Assembly (NCBI RefSeq): GCF_027922045.1
Contig: NZ_BSEX01000006.1
Span: 312,083 to 376,082, forward strand
Direction of reading: 5' to 3'
DNA from: Microbacterium terregens
Lineage (GTDB): Bacteria; Pseudomonadota; Alphaproteobacteria; Sphingomonadales; Sphingomonadaceae
DNA length: 64,000 nucleotides
Shown here: positions 31,894 to 42,332 of the stretch, piece after piece
Layout of the letters: every line of letters begins with the position of its first letter
Numbering within the stretch: the stretch's first letter is position 1
Translations under genes and position numbers: made by a program
The notes under the pieces: model-generated
Told to the model about the DNA's origin: nothing
Databases searched by the model: none
Seen by the model: the letters and a program-made list of their open reading frames with translations, nothing else

Positions 31894-32690
31894 CAGCCGT
31901 CTTTCCTCTGTTTCTGGTGGTGGGCAGCCCGGCCGCGTGGCCCCAGGAAATAGTTTCTGATCCAGGGATGCTCCGACCGCTCAAGTTCAGGAACCGGCGC
32001 GACCGCGATGACGCGCTTGTCCGCCAGCACGGCGACGCGGTCACATATGGCGTGCAGCGTGTCGAGATCATGGGTGATCATGAAGACGGTCAAGCCCAGA
32101 GCCTTGCTCAAGGTCTTGATGAGCACGTCGAACTCGCTGGCTGCGATCGGGTCGAGGCCTGCCGTAGGTTCGTCGAGAAACAGGATGTCGGGGTCCAGGG
32201 CGATGGCGCGCGCAACGCCAGCGCGCTTACGCATGCCGCCCGACAGCTCCGCCGGTTTCAACGCCCCCGCGCCGTTGGGAAGGCCGGCAAGACTGATCTT
32301 GAGCCGGGCTAGGTCGCCGAGGATTTCGCCCCGCAGCTGGGTATGTTCGAGAAGCGGCGTTTCGACGTTTTCCTGCACCGTCAGGAAAGAGAACAATGCA
32401 CCTTGCTGGAACAACACGCCAATCCGGCGTTCCATATCCCCCTGTGCGCCAGGGTCGTCTATATTCCGTCCGAAGATCTCGATAGTCCCGCCGTCCGGGC
32501 GTTTGAGGCCGAGGATAGTGTTGAGCAGAACCGACTTTCCCGTACCCGATCCGCCGACCACGCCCAAAATCTCGCCGCGGCGGACCTCTAGGTCGAGATC
32601 CTGGTGAATGACCTTGTCGCCGAATGCCGTGCGCAAGCCTGATATGCGGATCGGTGGAATGTCGCAGCGCATCTCCGGACTCGCGCTCAT
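31893..32690 (-). CDS. ABC transporter ATPase, MlaF-like
   Basis: A 265-residue ATP-binding subunit: Walker A GGSGTGKS, Q-loop FQQGALFSFLTV, signature LSGGMRKRAGVARA, Walker B ILFLDEPTAGLDP, and the switch His in MITHDLDT. These details (GALF after the Q and GGMRKR in the signature) are typical of MlaF/MCE transporters. The ATG at 32690 is chosen because it overlaps the permease stop by four bases; upstream in-frame codons lie within the permease gene. It powers lipid movement through the MlaE-like permease. Confidence 0.92.
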   Translation of the reverse strand: MSASPEMRCDIPPIRISGLRTAFGDKVIHQDLDLEVRRGEILGVVGGSGTGKSVLLNTILGLKRPDGGTIEIFGRNIDDPGAQGDMERRIGVLFQQGALFSFLTVQENVETPLLEHTQLRGEILGDLARLKISLAGLPNGAGALKPAELSGGMRKRAGVARAIALDPDILFLDEPTAGLDPIAASEFDVLIKTLSKALGLTVFMITHDLDTLHAICDRVAVLADKRVIAVAPVPELERSEHPWIRNYFLGPRGRAAHHQKQRKDG

Positions 32691-33802
32691 AGGTCGAGCG
32701 CCATGAAGATCATCGCGAACACCGCGTCGAACATGATGGTCATGAAGATGGACTGGACGACGGCAGAGGTGACATTGCGACCCAGGCTCTGCACGTCGCC
32801 GCCGACCATCATGCCATGACGGCACCCGGAAGCCGCAATCAACAGGGCAAGGAACGGCGCCTTGCTCATCCCGATCCAGAAATGCTTGACGTCTACGGTC
32901 TCGAACGTGCGCTGGACGAAAAACACCGGGCTAATGTCGATGGTCGCCCAACTGACGAGTAGCCCACCGAGCACACCGCCGATGTCCGCAACGAAGGTCA
33001 TGAGCGGCATCATCACCAGCGCGGCAAGGATGCGCGGCGTGACCAAGGCGTCGAAGTGATCGACACCCATGACCTGCATCGCGTCGGTTTCCTGATTCAT
33101 GCGCATCGATCCGATCTGCGCCGCAAACGAGGAGGCTGAACGCCCGGCGAGCAGGATGGCCGTGATCACCACCCCGAACTCACGCAGGATCGCGACGCCG
33201 ACGAGTTGGACAGTGAACACTTCGACGCCGAGCGTCGTCAGGAGGTTGGTGCCGACCAGCGCGATGACCGCGCCGATGAAGAAGGTCATGATGAACACGA
33301 TCGGCAACGCGTTGATGCCGACATCCTGCATCACCGCCACCAGCGGGGTGAGGCGAAGTCGCCGGGGTTGTACGACCACCCGGCCGAGCGCCGCCATCAT
33401 ATGGCCGAAGAATTCGAGCATGGCGTAGACGTCACCCGCCATGCTCACGACCTGCCGGCCGAACCGCGTCAGGAAACCGGTCAGTCCAAAGGACGTGATC
33501 CGTTCAGGCTCGCGTTCCTTCACCAGAAGCGGCTCGACCAGCGCGATCAGCCGCTGGAGATCTTCCCGGCCGGCGCAGTCGACCTCGGCACCGCCAGCCA
33601 GCGCCCGCAGAAGAATGACGACGCCGGCAGTGTCGACCTTGCCGATATCAGACAGGTCCAGGCGCCGTGGCGGGCCGGCGAAATCGGCACACGCCCTCAG
33701 CCGCCCTGCCGCGTCACCGATGCGCAGGGCAGTCCAGTCTCCGCTTGGATGCAGTGTCCGGCTCCCGTCACGTTCCTGGATGTCCCAGTCCGCCCCGTTC
33801 AT
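32687..33802 (-). CDS. MlaE-type permease with N-terminal STAS domain
   Basis: A 371-residue protein. Residues 1-110 form a STAS-like domain (LDLSDIGKVDTAGVVILLRA), which in E. coli is the separate protein MlaB; here it is fused. The permease domain follows with five or six membrane helices and the conserved patches VGINALPIVFIMTFFIGAV, LAGRSASSFAAQIGSMR and EIDAMQ-like QETDAMQVMGV. Fusion of STAS and permease is common outside Enterobacteria. It lies 135 bases after the ABC-2 permease gene on the same strand. Confidence 0.92.
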   Translation of the reverse strand: MNGADWDIQERDGSRTLHPSGDWTALRIGDAAGRLRACADFAGPPRRLDLSDIGKVDTAGVVILLRALAGGAEVDCAGREDLQRLIALVEPLLVKEREPERITSFGLTGFLTRFGRQVVSMAGDVYAMLEFFGHMMAALGRVVVQPRRLRLTPLVAVMQDVGINALPIVFIMTFFIGAVIALVGTNLLTTLGVEVFTVQLVGVAILREFGVVITAILLAGRSASSFAAQIGSMRMNQETDAMQVMGVDHFDALVTPRILAALVMMPLMTFVADIGGVLGGLLVSWATIDISPVFFVQRTFETVDVKHFWIGMSKAPFLALLIAASGCRHGMMVGGDVQSLGRNVTSAVVQSIFMTIMFDAVFAMIFMALDL

Positions 33803-33937
33803 CGTGCGGCCACCCCAATACGCGCCGCGCCGCCGCCGCCGCACGTTTCCCAGTCAGGAAACTGCAGTCCGTGCAGCACCGTCGACAGCTGCTCGTTCGC
33901 GGGAAAGATTCGCACGGTCACCGCCTTGTCGCCATGC

Positions 33938-35062
33938 TCAGGCCATCGCGCTGATGGTCTTGCGGAAGCGGGCAAGCGCAACCGCGCAAAAGAGTCCGCC
34001 GATCGCCACCAGGGCCAGGAACTGCGGCCACACCACCTCCAGCCCGGCGCCGCGGTAGAGGATAGCCTGAGCCATCGCCACGAAGTGCGTGGTCGGCGCG
34101 ATGAGCATGATGTTCTGCACCAGCTCGGGCATGCTCTCGCGGGGTGTCGATCCGCCCGACAGCATCTGCAACGGCAGCAACACCAGCATCAACAGCAGCC
34201 CGAACTGCGGCATGGATCGCGCCATGGTGGCTAGAAAGATGCCGATCGAGGTCGCTGCGAACAGGTGCAGCATTGCCCCAGCCAGGAACAGCAGCACCGA
34301 TCCTTCGATCGGAACCTTCAGGACTGCCTGCACCACGACCGTCAGCGCGAACGCGCAGCCAGTGAGCACGACGAGGCCCATCGCCCAGATCTTGCTGGCC
34401 ATGATCTCGAAAGGTGTGACGGGCATCACCAGCAGATGGTCGATGGTGCCATGCTCGCGCTCGCGGATCAGCGCGGCCCCGGACAGCACGATCGCAAGCA
34501 TCGTGATATTGTTGACCATCGCCATGATCGATCCGAACCACGCCGGTGAAAGCGTCGGATTGAAGCGCGCACGCACCTCCAGCTCGACCGGCTGCTCCGG
34601 CGTGTCCCGGTTGCCTGCGACGAACTCCGCCACTTCCGCCTGCACGATCTGCTGCACATATCCGCCGCCGCTGAAGGCCTGGCTCATCCGGGTTGCATCG
34701 ATGTTGAGCTGAATGGCGGGGGCGCGGCCTGCCATCACCTCGCGCTGGAAGTTCTGGGGAATGTCCAGCGCGAAGGTGAAGCGGCCCTCGTCCAGCCCCG
34801 CGTCGACTTCGTTCAGGCCGACCTGCTGGGGCGGCAGGAAGTACGGTGCGTAGAAGGCGCCTGCAATGCGGGCCGAAAGCGGGGACTGATCCTCGTCGAC
34901 GATCGCAATCGGCGCCTTGTACAGCGTCTCCGGCATGCTCGTCGCGCCGCTGTAGACACCGTATGAGCAGGCATAGACGATCAGCACCAGCATGATCGGA
35001 TCGCGCAACAAACTGCGCAGTTCCTTAATGCCGAGCCAGAGCACGTTGGCGGCAACACGCAC
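33938..35062 (-). CDS. ABC-2 type permease, YhhJ-like
   Basis: A 374-residue membrane protein of the ABC-2/DrrB type. One N-terminal helix (LVLIVYACSYGVYSG) is followed by a large periplasmic part (about 50-180, IAIVDEDQSPLSARIAGAF) and five C-terminal helices with the EREHGTIDHLLVMPVTPFE patch. It starts at a GTG two bases after the stop of the RbbA-like gene, so the frame open further upstream is a shadow. With RbbA and HlyD it forms the YhiI-RbbA-YhhJ type exporter. The substrate is unknown. Confidence 0.9.
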   Translation of the reverse strand: MRVAANVLWLGIKELRSLLRDPIMLVLIVYACSYGVYSGATSMPETLYKAPIAIVDEDQSPLSARIAGAFYAPYFLPPQQVGLNEVDAGLDEGRFTFALDIPQNFQREVMAGRAPAIQLNIDATRMSQAFSGGGYVQQIVQAEVAEFVAGNRDTPEQPVELEVRARFNPTLSPAWFGSIMAMVNNITMLAIVLSGAALIREREHGTIDHLLVMPVTPFEIMASKIWAMGLVVLTGCAFALTVVVQAVLKVPIEGSVLLFLAGAMLHLFAATSIGIFLATMARSMPQFGLLLMLVLLPLQMLSGGSTPRESMPELVQNIMLIAPTTHFVAMAQAILYRGAGLEVVWPQFLALVAIGGLFCAVALARFRKTISAMA

Positions 35063-35064
35063 GG

Positions 35065-37824
35065 TCAGGTCTCCTGCTTCTTCAGCAGCAGCGCGCAAAG
35101 GCCCATGACGACCGGGTAGGCGGCGATCAGGATGAGCAGCGGCTGGGCGAGGTCGGCAAAGCCAAGGCCCTTGGAGAAAACCCCCCGGCAGATCGTGACG
35201 AAGTGCGCCGCCGGAAACACCGCCCCGATCATTGCCCCCATGCCCTCCAGCGACGAGACGGGGTTGGTCAGTCCGGAAAACTGGACCGCCGGCAAGATGG
35301 TCCCCAGAGCCGTTGCGAACAACGCTGCGACTTGGCTCTTCATGAAGGTCGAGATCAACAGGCCCATGCCGGTCGAGAACAGCACAAAGAAGAGCGCGGC
35401 AATGGTCATGACCAGGATGTTGCCCGTCAGGGGCACCGCAAAGATGGTGATCGCCATGCCCACGAGCAGGACGTAGTTGACCAGCCCCAGCGCCGCGTAG
35501 GGAAGCTGCTTGCCGAGCAGGAACTCTAACCGCCCCACGGGGGAGACGTAGAAGTTGATGATCGACCCCAGTTCCTTTTCCCGAACCACGCTCAAGGCCG
35601 TCAGGATCGCCGGGAACATCAGCAGCAGGATCGGAATGACCGCGGGCACGATCGCCACCAGGCTCTTGACGTCCGGGTTGTAGCGGTAGCGCAGCTCGAT
35701 ATCGACGAGGCCAGCGGGCTGTTGCAGCCCCATCTCGGCCGCGGCAGTCTCGGCCATCCACTGCGCATGCATCGCCTGGACATAGCCGCGAACGGTTTCC
35801 GCCCGCTGCGGCATCGCGCCGTCCAGCCAGACGCCGATCTTGACGGGCGTACCGCGGCGGACATCGCGGCCGAAGCCCGGCGGGATCTCGATCGCGAGGC
35901 TGAGTTCGCCCTCACGCATGCGCCGGTCGAGCTGGCCATAGTCCGTGATCGGCGGCCGCTCGATGAAATAGCGCGAGCCCGACAGGTTCAGGACGTAATT
36001 CTCACTGACCGTGCTGCCGTCGCGATCCAGCACGGCGAATGGCAGGTCTTCGGCATCCATGCTGATGCCGAAACCCATGATGAACATCAGCAGCACGCTG
36101 CCAACCAGTGCGAGCGTCGCCCGGATCGGGTCGCGCCGCAATTGCAGCGCCTCCAGCCGGGCATAGGCCATCATGCGGCGGATGCTGAAAAATCCGGAAG
36201 CATGGTCCCGGGCTTCCTCCTCCTCGATGGGCGGGGAGGCGGGGGTGCCGGCCGCTTCCTGCTCGCCCGACGCCTCGCGCAGGTACGCGATGAATGCCTC
36301 TTCCAGGCTGCCATTTCCCTTGTCGTCTGCAATCGCGCGGGGGGTGTCGCTGACGAGCACCTTCCCGGCATGCATCAGGGAGATGCGGTCGCAGCGTTCC
36401 GCCTCGTTCATGAAATGGGTGGAGACGAAGATCGTCACACGGTCGCGCCGCGAGAGGTCGATCATCATCTGCCAGAAACGGTCGCGCGCGATCGGATCGA
36501 CGCCCGATGTCGGTTCGTCCAGGATCAGCATCTCCGGTCGGTGCACCATGGCCACCGCGAGGCTGAGCCGCTGGCGCTGGCCGAGCGGCAGCGCGTCCGG
36601 CAGTGCGTCCATGATGCCGGCAAGGTCGAAGCGGCGCGCCACCTCGTCGATGCGAGCAGGGGCTTCGTCGTGAGGCACGCTGAACAGCTTGGCGTGCAGT
36701 TCCAGGTTCTGCCGGACGGTGAGTTCCGAATAGAGCGAGAATGCCTGGCTCATATAGCCGACCCGGCGCCGGGTCGCCATGTCGTCATCCTCGACGGGCT
36801 GTCCGAACAGCCAGGCTTCGCCCTCGCTGGCCTTGAGCAGGCCGGTGAGCATCTTCATCGTCGTGGACTTGCCGCAGCCGTTGGAGCCGAGGAAGCCGAA
36901 GATCTCGCCTCGCTCGATCCGGAAATCGACATGATCCACGGCCGTGAAATCGCCGAAGCGCATGGTGAGGCCTTTCGCCTCGATCGCGACCTCGCCGTTG
37001 GCCTCGGCCCGCTCGGGGATCCTCACCGGCGCATGCCCGCGCCGCCGCTCCTCGGGCAGAAGGGCGATGAACGCTTCCTCCAGATTGTCCTTGCCCGTGC
37101 GCGCATAGAGCGCGTCGGCAGTGCCGGTAGCGAGAACCCGGCCGGCATCCATCGCGACCAGCCAGTCGAAACGTGCGGCCTCCTCCATGTACGCGGTAGC
37201 GACCAGCACACTCATGTGCGGGCGATCCGCACGGATGCGGTCGATCAGATCCCAGAACTGGGCGCGCGACAGCGGATCGACCCCCGTCGTGGGCTCGTCC
37301 AGCAGCAGGAAGTCGGGATCATGGATGAGTGCGCAGCAGAGACCCAGCTTCTGCTTCATGCCGCCCGAAAGCTTGCTCGCGGGCCGGCCCCGGAAGGGGG
37401 CGAGACCCGTGCTCTCGGTCAGTTCCGCAATCCGGCGCTCCCGCTCCTCGGCATCCTGACCGAACAGCCGCCCGAAGAACGACAGGTTCTCTTCGATCGA
37501 CAGCGTGGGATAGAGGTTCTTTCCGAGCCCCTGGGGCATGTAGGCGATCCTCGGCCCCACGGCTTCGCGGTGCTGCCGTTGCGCCATGTCGCCGCCGAGC
37601 ACCTCCACCTTGCCCTCCTGCCCCGCGCGCGCGCCCGCGATCAGCGAGAAGAGGCTGGACTTGCCGACGCCGTCCGGACCGATCAGGGCGACCATGCGGC
37701 CTGCGGGAACGTCGAGGTCGATCCCGTCCAACGCGCAGGTCTTGCCATAGCTGAGGCGGACGCCGGCCAGCCGCGCCACGACGGCATCGCCACCCGCTTC
37801 CACTTGTCCTGTGTTGCCACGCAC
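35065..37824 (-). CDS. RbbA-like fusion: two ATP-binding domains plus ABC-2 permease
   Basis: A 919-residue fusion. The first ATPase (about 15-235) has GPDGVGKSS, signature [10 protein letters not shown] and [12 protein letters not shown]. The second (about 285-510) has GSNGCGKST, a weaker signature [10 protein letters not shown] and [12 protein letters not shown]. The C-terminal third (about 550-919) is an ABC-2 permease with a large periplasmic loop and the [19 protein letters not shown] patch. This layout matches RbbA/YhiH, which forms an exporter with a HlyD protein and a second permease. Both ATP sites look usable. It lies between the HlyD and YhhJ-like genes with gaps of 8 and 2 bases. 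Confidence 0.92.
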   Translation of the reverse strand: MRGNTGQVEAGGDAVVARLAGVRLSYGKTCALDGIDLDVPAGRMVALIGPDGVGKSSLFSLIAGARAGQEGKVEVLGGDMAQRQHREAVGPRIAYMPQGLGKNLYPTLSIEENLSFFGRLFGQDAEERERRIAELTESTGLAPFRGRPASKLSGGMKQKLGLCCALIHDPDFLLLDEPTTGVDPLSRAQFWDLIDRIRADRPHMSVLVATAYMEEAARFDWLVAMDAGRVLATGTADALYARTGKDNLEEAFIALLPEERRRGHAPVRIPERAEANGEVAIEAKGLTMRFGDFTAVDHVDFRIERGEIFGFLGSNGCGKSTTMKMLTGLLKASEGEAWLFGQPVEDDDMATRRRVGYMSQAFSLYSELTVRQNLELHAKLFSVPHDEAPARIDEVARRFDLAGIMDALPDALPLGQRQRLSLAVAMVHRPEMLILDEPTSGVDPIARDRFWQMMIDLSRRDRVTIFVSTHFMNEAERCDRISLMHAGKVLVSDTPRAIADDKGNGSLEEAFIAYLREASGEQEAAGTPASPPIEEEEARDHASGFFSIRRMMAYARLEALQLRRDPIRATLALVGSVLLMFIMGFGISMDAEDLPFAVLDRDGSTVSENYVLNLSGSRYFIERPPITDYGQLDRRMREGELSLAIEIPPGFGRDVRRGTPVKIGVWLDGAMPQRAETVRGYVQAMHAQWMAETAAAEMGLQQPAGLVDIELRYRYNPDVKSLVAIVPAVIPILLLMFPAILTALSVVREKELGSIINFYVSPVGRLEFLLGKQLPYAALGLVNYVLLVGMAITIFAVPLTGNILVMTIAALFFVLFSTGMGLLISTFMKSQVAALFATALGTILPAVQFSGLTNPVSSLEGMGAMIGAVFPAAHFVTICRGVFSKGLGFADLAQPLLILIAAYPVVMGLCALLLKKQET

Positions 37825-37832
37825 CGAAGGGC

Positions 37833-38906
37833 TCAGCGCTGCTGCGAAAGGGCCAGCTTCTCAGGCCAAGGCACGTTCGGATCGATACGGACATAGGCCA
37901 TGCCGGGCAGTCCCGTCTTTACCTGGCGCAGGTTTCGCTGAAGGAGCGCGGGATCGATCCGGGCGCGCACGCGGAACATGAGCTTCTCGCGCTCGCTCGC
38001 GGTCTCCACCGTCTTGGGTGTGAACTGCGCCGCGTCGGCCACGAACGAGACCTTCGCCGGAATGACAAAGTCGGGTGCGGTATCGAGCACGATCCGGACC
38101 TCCGACCCGAGCCCGACCCGGCCCGCTGCCGTCGTCGGCAGGAAAAAGGTCATGTAGACATCCGAGAGGTCGATCACGTTGAGCACCCGTCCGCCACCAG
38201 CGACGATCTCCCCGGGTTGGGCAACGCGGAACTGGACGCGGCCGCCGCGCGGCGTGCGCAGCGCACTGTCCCGGATGTCGGCTTCGATCCGCTGGATGGT
38301 CGCCCGTGCCGCATCGACATTGGAGCGCGCACCGACGACTTGGCTGCGTGCAGATGCAATGGCGGCATCGACGGCGGCGAGCTGCGCACGCGCCGCTTCC
38401 ACCGCAGCGGTCGCGCCTTCCACCTGCGCCCGGTCGTCGTCCCGCTCCTGCGCGGGCGTGGCGCCCTCGCGCGCGAGCGTCTCCGATCGGCTGAGCCGCC
38501 GCCGTGCCGCGTTCAGCTCTGCGTCCCGCTGGCGCACCGCCGCCAGCGCCGCGGCACGCTCGCTCTGCCGCTGCGCGACCTGGGTCTGAGCCGTCTCCAC
38601 CGCGGCAGCCGTCTGGGCGAGTTGCGCCACCGCTTCGGCTCGCTGCGCCTCCAGCACATCGGTGTCGATGTGCGCCACGACCTGGCCCGGCTTCACGAAC
38701 GCGCCTTCTTCCGCCACGATGTCGCGGATGCGGCCCGGCGTCTTTGCCGACACGTCAATTTCCGTCGCTTCGATCCGTCCGTTCCCGGCCTCGATCCCTT
38801 CGGGGAGGTCTGACGGCTTCACCAGCGTCCACAAAAGGAACGCGGCTGCGACTACGGCAAGCACGATGCCACCGATGATGAGCGATTTCCTGGCGGGCAT
38901 CTTCAT
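37833..38906 (-). CDS. HlyD-family periplasmic adaptor, YhiI-like
   Basis: A 357-residue membrane-fusion protein. One N-terminal helix (about 8-28) anchors it. The lipoyl half-motif [20 protein letters not shown] is followed by a long alpha-hairpin (about 85-215, Ala/Arg/Gln-rich with heptads), the second lipoyl half, and a beta-barrel domain ([20 protein letters not shown]). It links the inner-membrane exporter to the outer-membrane factor encoded just upstream, whose stop overlaps this start. Confidence 0.92.
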   Translation of the reverse strand: MKMPARKSLIIGGIVLAVVAAAFLLWTLVKPSDLPEGIEAGNGRIEATEIDVSAKTPGRIRDIVAEEGAFVKPGQVVAHIDTDVLEAQRAEAVAQLAQTAAAVETAQTQVAQRQSERAAALAAVRQRDAELNAARRRLSRSETLAREGATPAQERDDDRAQVEGATAAVEAARAQLAAVDAAIASARSQVVGARSNVDAARATIQRIEADIRDSALRTPRGGRVQFRVAQPGEIVAGGGRVLNVIDLSDVYMTFFLPTTAAGRVGLGSEVRIVLDTAPDFVIPAKVSFVADAAQFTPKTVETASEREKLMFRVRARIDPALLQRNLRQVKTGLPGMAYVRIDPNVPWPEKLALSQQR

Positions 38907-40357
38907 CGTGCCGATTCCTCAAGGTCCGTCATGCTAGTCGGAAAGCCGCCGCCCAGGGCGGAATAGAGCGCCACGACGCTGGTCAGTTCGGCGCGGCGAA
39001 GCTGGATGAGGGCCTGCTCCGTGTCGAACAGGTCGCGCTGCGCGTCGAGCACCTCGATCGAGGCCGAGCGACCGTTCTGCACGCGCAGCGTGGCCAGCCG
39101 CGCCCGCTCGGTGAGCGCCTCGAGCATCGAACGCGCGCTCTCGACCTGAAGGCCGATCTGGCGCCGGCGGACGAGCGCATCCGACACGTCGCGGAACGCG
39201 CGCTGAATGGCTTGCTCGTACTCGGCAACGGCGATGTTGCGCCGCGCCTCCGCAACGTCCAGGTTGGCGGCGAGCCGCCCCGCGTTGAACAGCGGCAGGG
39301 TGATGGTCGGAGTGAAGGTCCATGCCTCCGTGTCGCCGGCGAACAGTCCGTCCAGCGCGTCGCTCGCGGTGCCATAGGCGCCGGAGAGATTGATGTTGGG
39401 CAGGAACGCGGCACGTGCGGCGCCGATATTGGCGTTCGCCGCACGCAGCCGGAACTCGGCCGCGACAATGTCCGGACGGTTGACGAGGAGATCCGAAGGA
39501 AGCCCTGGCGGGAGCATCATTGCTGGTCCCTCTTCGGCCAGCCGCAGCGTTCCGGGTGCGATCTCCACCGGCCGCCCGACGAGCAGTGCCAGCGCGTTGC
39601 GGTTGACGCCGCGATCCTGTTCGATCGAATGCAGCGCGGTTTGCGCCTGTCCCAGCAACAGCTGCGCTTCGCTCATCTCCAGCTTCGAGCCCGATCCGAC
39701 CTCAAACCGCCGACGCGCGATGCGTAGCGCCTCCTGTCGGGTTTCGATGGTCCGACGGGCGAGTGCGACCCGCTCCTCATATTCGCGCTCCAGCAGATAG
39801 CCGTTGGCGACCTGCGCGACGAGGTCGGTGGCCACGGCGCGGCGCGCCTCCTCGGTTGCCAGATATTGCTCGCGGGCCGCTTCGCGCAGGTTCCTGAGCC
39901 GGCCCCAGAAGTCGATCTCCCAGCCGGCGCTGAGCTGGGCGCTCACCTGGCGCACGTCGGCGCGCTGCGTGCCAGCCCCTGGCAGGTTGAAGATCGAGCG
40001 GCCACGCGTGCCCGTTCCCACCGCGTCGAGTTGTGGATAAAGCGCAGCGCCCTCGATCCGCCACGCGGCGCGCGCCTCTGCCACGCGGCCGGCGGCGATA
40101 CGCAGGTCCCGGTTGTGGACGAGTGCCTCTGCGATCAGGGACTGAAGCTGGGGCTCGCGAAAGAAATCACGCCAGCCGATCGCCGCGACGCTGACCCCGG
40201 CAGGCTCGGCGGGAACGAACGCGGCGGGCACCGGAAGGGCCGGCCGCGCATAGGGCGGCGCGAAGCTACAGCCCGCCAGGGAGGCAGCGCCACCCCCTGC
40301 GACAACAAGGCGCCAGCATCTGGCCGCCGCATCTGAAATCCGCCTGCCGGCAGCCAT
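38903..40357 (-). CDS. NodT-family outer-membrane efflux lipoprotein
   Basis: A 484-residue RND/NodT-type outer-membrane factor. The signal ends in a lipobox (ASLAGC, Cys at residue 30). Two repeated OEP halves follow, with the typical IGWRDFFREPQLQSLI, AGWEIDFWGRLRNLREAA and RRPDI-like NRPDIVAAE motifs. It would form the trimeric channel for the HlyD/RbbA exporter. It is the first gene of the long leftward operon, starting about 80 bases from the TetR-type operator. Confidence 0.92.
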   Translation of the reverse strand: MAAGRRISDAAARCWRLVVAGGGAASLAGCSFAPPYARPALPVPAAFVPAEPAGVSVAAIGWRDFFREPQLQSLIAEALVHNRDLRIAAGRVAEARAAWRIEGAALYPQLDAVGTGTRGRSIFNLPGAGTQRADVRQVSAQLSAGWEIDFWGRLRNLREAAREQYLATEEARRAVATDLVAQVANGYLLEREYEERVALARRTIETRQEALRIARRRFEVGSGSKLEMSEAQLLLGQAQTALHSIEQDRGVNRNALALLVGRPVEIAPGTLRLAEEGPAMMLPPGLPSDLLVNRPDIVAAEFRLRAANANIGAARAAFLPNINLSGAYGTASDALDGLFAGDTEAWTFTPTITLPLFNAGRLAANLDVAEARRNIAVAEYEQAIQRAFRDVSDALVRRRQIGLQVESARSMLEALTERARLATLRVQNGRSASIEVLDAQRDLFDTEQALIQLRRAELTSVVALYSALGGGFPTSMTDLEESAR

Positions 40358-40438
40358 TCAAACCATTCCCGTCCTGCCACCACCGGGCTGATCCTTGCCG
40401 AGGTGGCACCTTCGTTACTGCGCTGGTACTACCCGCGC

Positions 40439-40460
40439 ACCGTTATGTAAACGGTACCGT
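40439..40460. promoter_or_regulatory. Probable TetR operator between the efflux operon and tetR
   Basis: ACCGTT-N5-AACGGT is a perfect 17-base inverted repeat, immediately followed by the overlapping palindrome ACGGTACCGT. It lies between the divergent outer-membrane factor gene (start 40357) and the TetR gene (start 40523). Binding would repress both. Confidence 0.75.
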
Positions 40461-40522
40461 AGCGTTTTCTCGCAGCGGCTTTGTGCTTCCCCTTGGGCGG
40501 AGTCGGTGGCACCTCCTGGTTG

Positions 40523-41188
40523 ATGGAACAGTTTAAGCCGAGCGAACCGCGTCGCCGCCTCCAGCCGCGCAGCCCCAAAGGCGGACGGCCGACGCAACAG
40601 GTCGCCGCACAATTGCACGAGCATATTCTCGACGCGGCGCTTGAAGAGTTCACCCGATCCGGCGTCGAACGATTCAGCATGGAGCGAGTGGCAGCATCCG
40701 CTAAAATATCTAAGCGCACGCTTTACGAGCGTTTCAAATCCAAGAACAACCTTGCGGTGGCGACGGCCAACTACGGTATCGAAAAGCTCGCGCGACCGGT
40801 CATCGACGGCTGTTCGCAGGGATCCGTTCGCGACAAGATCCTGTTCGCGACACGCAGCATGCTGGACATTTCGCTGACCGACCGAGTGCGAGGGTTGGAA
40901 GCCCTGATCTACTGGATCGTCGATAATGGGCTGCACAAGGACGCCAGCACATCACCTCTCGCCATTGATACGGGCACGAAGATGCTCGAGTCGATCCTGG
41001 CCGAGGCGTTCGAAGAGCCGGAGGAATGTCGCTTCCTGGCGAAGCACCTTTACGAGGTGCTCGTCACGATCCCGCGGCTGCGGATCATACGGCTCGACAG
41101 CCTCGCCGATACGCCGGAATGCAAGGACGAATATGCACAACGGGTCCTCGCCCTGCTGTCGCGCGGCATACCGGCCCTGGCAGACTGA
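40523..41188 (+). CDS. TetR/AcrR-family regulator of the ABC efflux operon
   Basis: A 221-residue TetR protein. A basic N-terminal tail is followed by the helix-turn-helix (ILDAALEEFTRSGVERFSME, RVAASAKISKRTLYERFKSK) and a ligand-binding C-terminal domain of the AefR type. An ATG at 40523 is chosen. Divergence from the efflux operon with a clear inverted repeat between them makes it the local repressor, probably released by an exported compound or a membrane-active agent. Confidence 0.88.
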   Translation: MEQFKPSEPRRRLQPRSPKGGRPTQQVAAQLHEHILDAALEEFTRSGVERFSMERVAASAKISKRTLYERFKSKNNLAVATANYGIEKLARPVIDGCSQGSVRDKILFATRSMLDISLTDRVRGLEALIYWIVDNGLHKDASTSPLAIDTGTKMLESILAEAFEEPEECRFLAKHLYEVLVTIPRLRIIRLDSLADTPECKDEYAQRVLALLSRGIPALAD

Positions 41189-41327
41189 CTGCCATCCGGC
41201 ATCCGCCTGGCGTCTTAAACAGGGACGGGCGACGTTGAGCCCGCAGGCAAAACTGATCAACGCGGCTTGATCGTCCGAGTCCGTGAAACGAAGTCCGTTT
41301 TTGGTAGGGATGACGGTGGTCTGCTAC

Positions 41328-42038
41328 CTAGCCCGCCGTACGCTCGCGAGGCGCGTCGGGCGCCATTTCGCGCACAAACTCTCCCCACGCATGGTGGCCG
41401 GTAAGCGACAAAAACGCGAGCCACCGCAATCGGAAGTACGTATCCGCGTCGTCGCCGCCCAAGGCGACGGATGGATTCTTGAACAGCCAACGGGCCTCGC
41501 TGCCGAAGACGAGATCGAACAGGAGAGAGGTCAAGCGCGGCGGCTTACCGGGGCCGATCGAACCCTCATTCTGGGCCGCGCCAACCAGGCGGCAGCCGTG
41601 GTCGAACAGCTTCAAATACCATCTGTCCAAGTGATCGCGGATTTCCGGATCACTTTGTGCCTCGAATTGAAGGTAGCGACGGAAAGCCCGCTCTTCCGCC
41701 CGGTTCATATGGTCAAAGATGAGGCGGGACCAAAGTTGAAGCTCTGCAAGTGCGCCATTGACCGGTCTGTCGGGACTCTCTTCAGGGCCGGAGACTGCCA
41801 CGGTCAGTCGATCGATCTCCCGAGTCACGACCGCGTCGATTAGGCCCGCCTTGCTCTTGAAGTGCCGATAGATCGTGCGCTTCGTCACGTCGATTTGCGC
41901 GGCAACCCGGTCGATCGACAATCTTTCGGATCCCGCGTTCCGCAGTGCGCGCAGGGTCTCGTCCAGAATGGCCTGTCGTAGAGCGATCGACTCTGCTGTG
42001 GTCGGCCGACCGGTTCGACGCTCGGATACACTGGACAT
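41328..42038 (-). CDS. TetR/AcrR-family regulator
   Basis: A 236-residue TetR protein with the helix-turn-helix GSERLSIDRVAAQIDVTKRT followed by IYRHFKSKAGLIDAVV, and a C-terminal domain of the AefR-like type (FRRYLQFEAQSDPEIRDHLD). It stands alone between the two efflux clusters, convergent with the first TetR gene and divergent from the ECF sigma gene. Its target could be either cluster; no obvious inverted repeat was found in the 290 bases upstream. Confidence 0.88.
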   Translation of the reverse strand: MSSVSERRTGRPTTAESIALRQAILDETLRALRNAGSERLSIDRVAAQIDVTKRTIYRHFKSKAGLIDAVVTREIDRLTVAVSGPEESPDRPVNGALAELQLWSRLIFDHMNRAEERAFRRYLQFEAQSDPEIRDHLDRWYLKLFDHGCRLVGAAQNEGSIGPGKPPRLTSLLFDLVFGSEARWLFKNPSVALGGDDADTYFRLRWLAFLSLTGHHAWGEFVREMAPDAPRERTAG

Positions 42039-42332
42039 TCAACTCTCCTTATCTGCCCCGCCTAGCAGGCCGCGAACACGCCTGCCATTTGGGCGGCGTT
42101 GCTACCGATGGGCGGCGGGGGCCACCCGCGAAGCGCCCACGATGACCTCCGATCCGTCGGTCTCCTGATCGGGCAATCTGAAGCGGCGCGCGACAAAGGA
42201 TACTGGCCTGTAACTTTATTCTCGGCACGACGGAACTCCGCCTGGTACGGCGCGTCATGCGAGCGTAAAAAGTAGCCATAAGTGTATCTCTGCGGGACGT
42301 CTCGCGGAATGCGCTGAACCGGAGCGCCGCTC

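Noticed and set aside
33803..33937. Short minus-strand frame between the two permease genes.
   Set aside because: It is about 60 codons, overlaps the start region of the MlaE-like gene, and has no ribosome site or family pattern.
33938..35761. 607-codon version of the YhhJ-like permease.
   Set aside because: The first 230 codons overlap the RbbA-like gene in another frame; the GTG at 35062 gives the normal family length.
35722..37896. 724-codon plus-strand frame opposite the RbbA-like gene.
   Set aside because: The minus strand encodes two ATPase domains and a permease with all motifs; the plus frame is His/Arg-rich without pattern.
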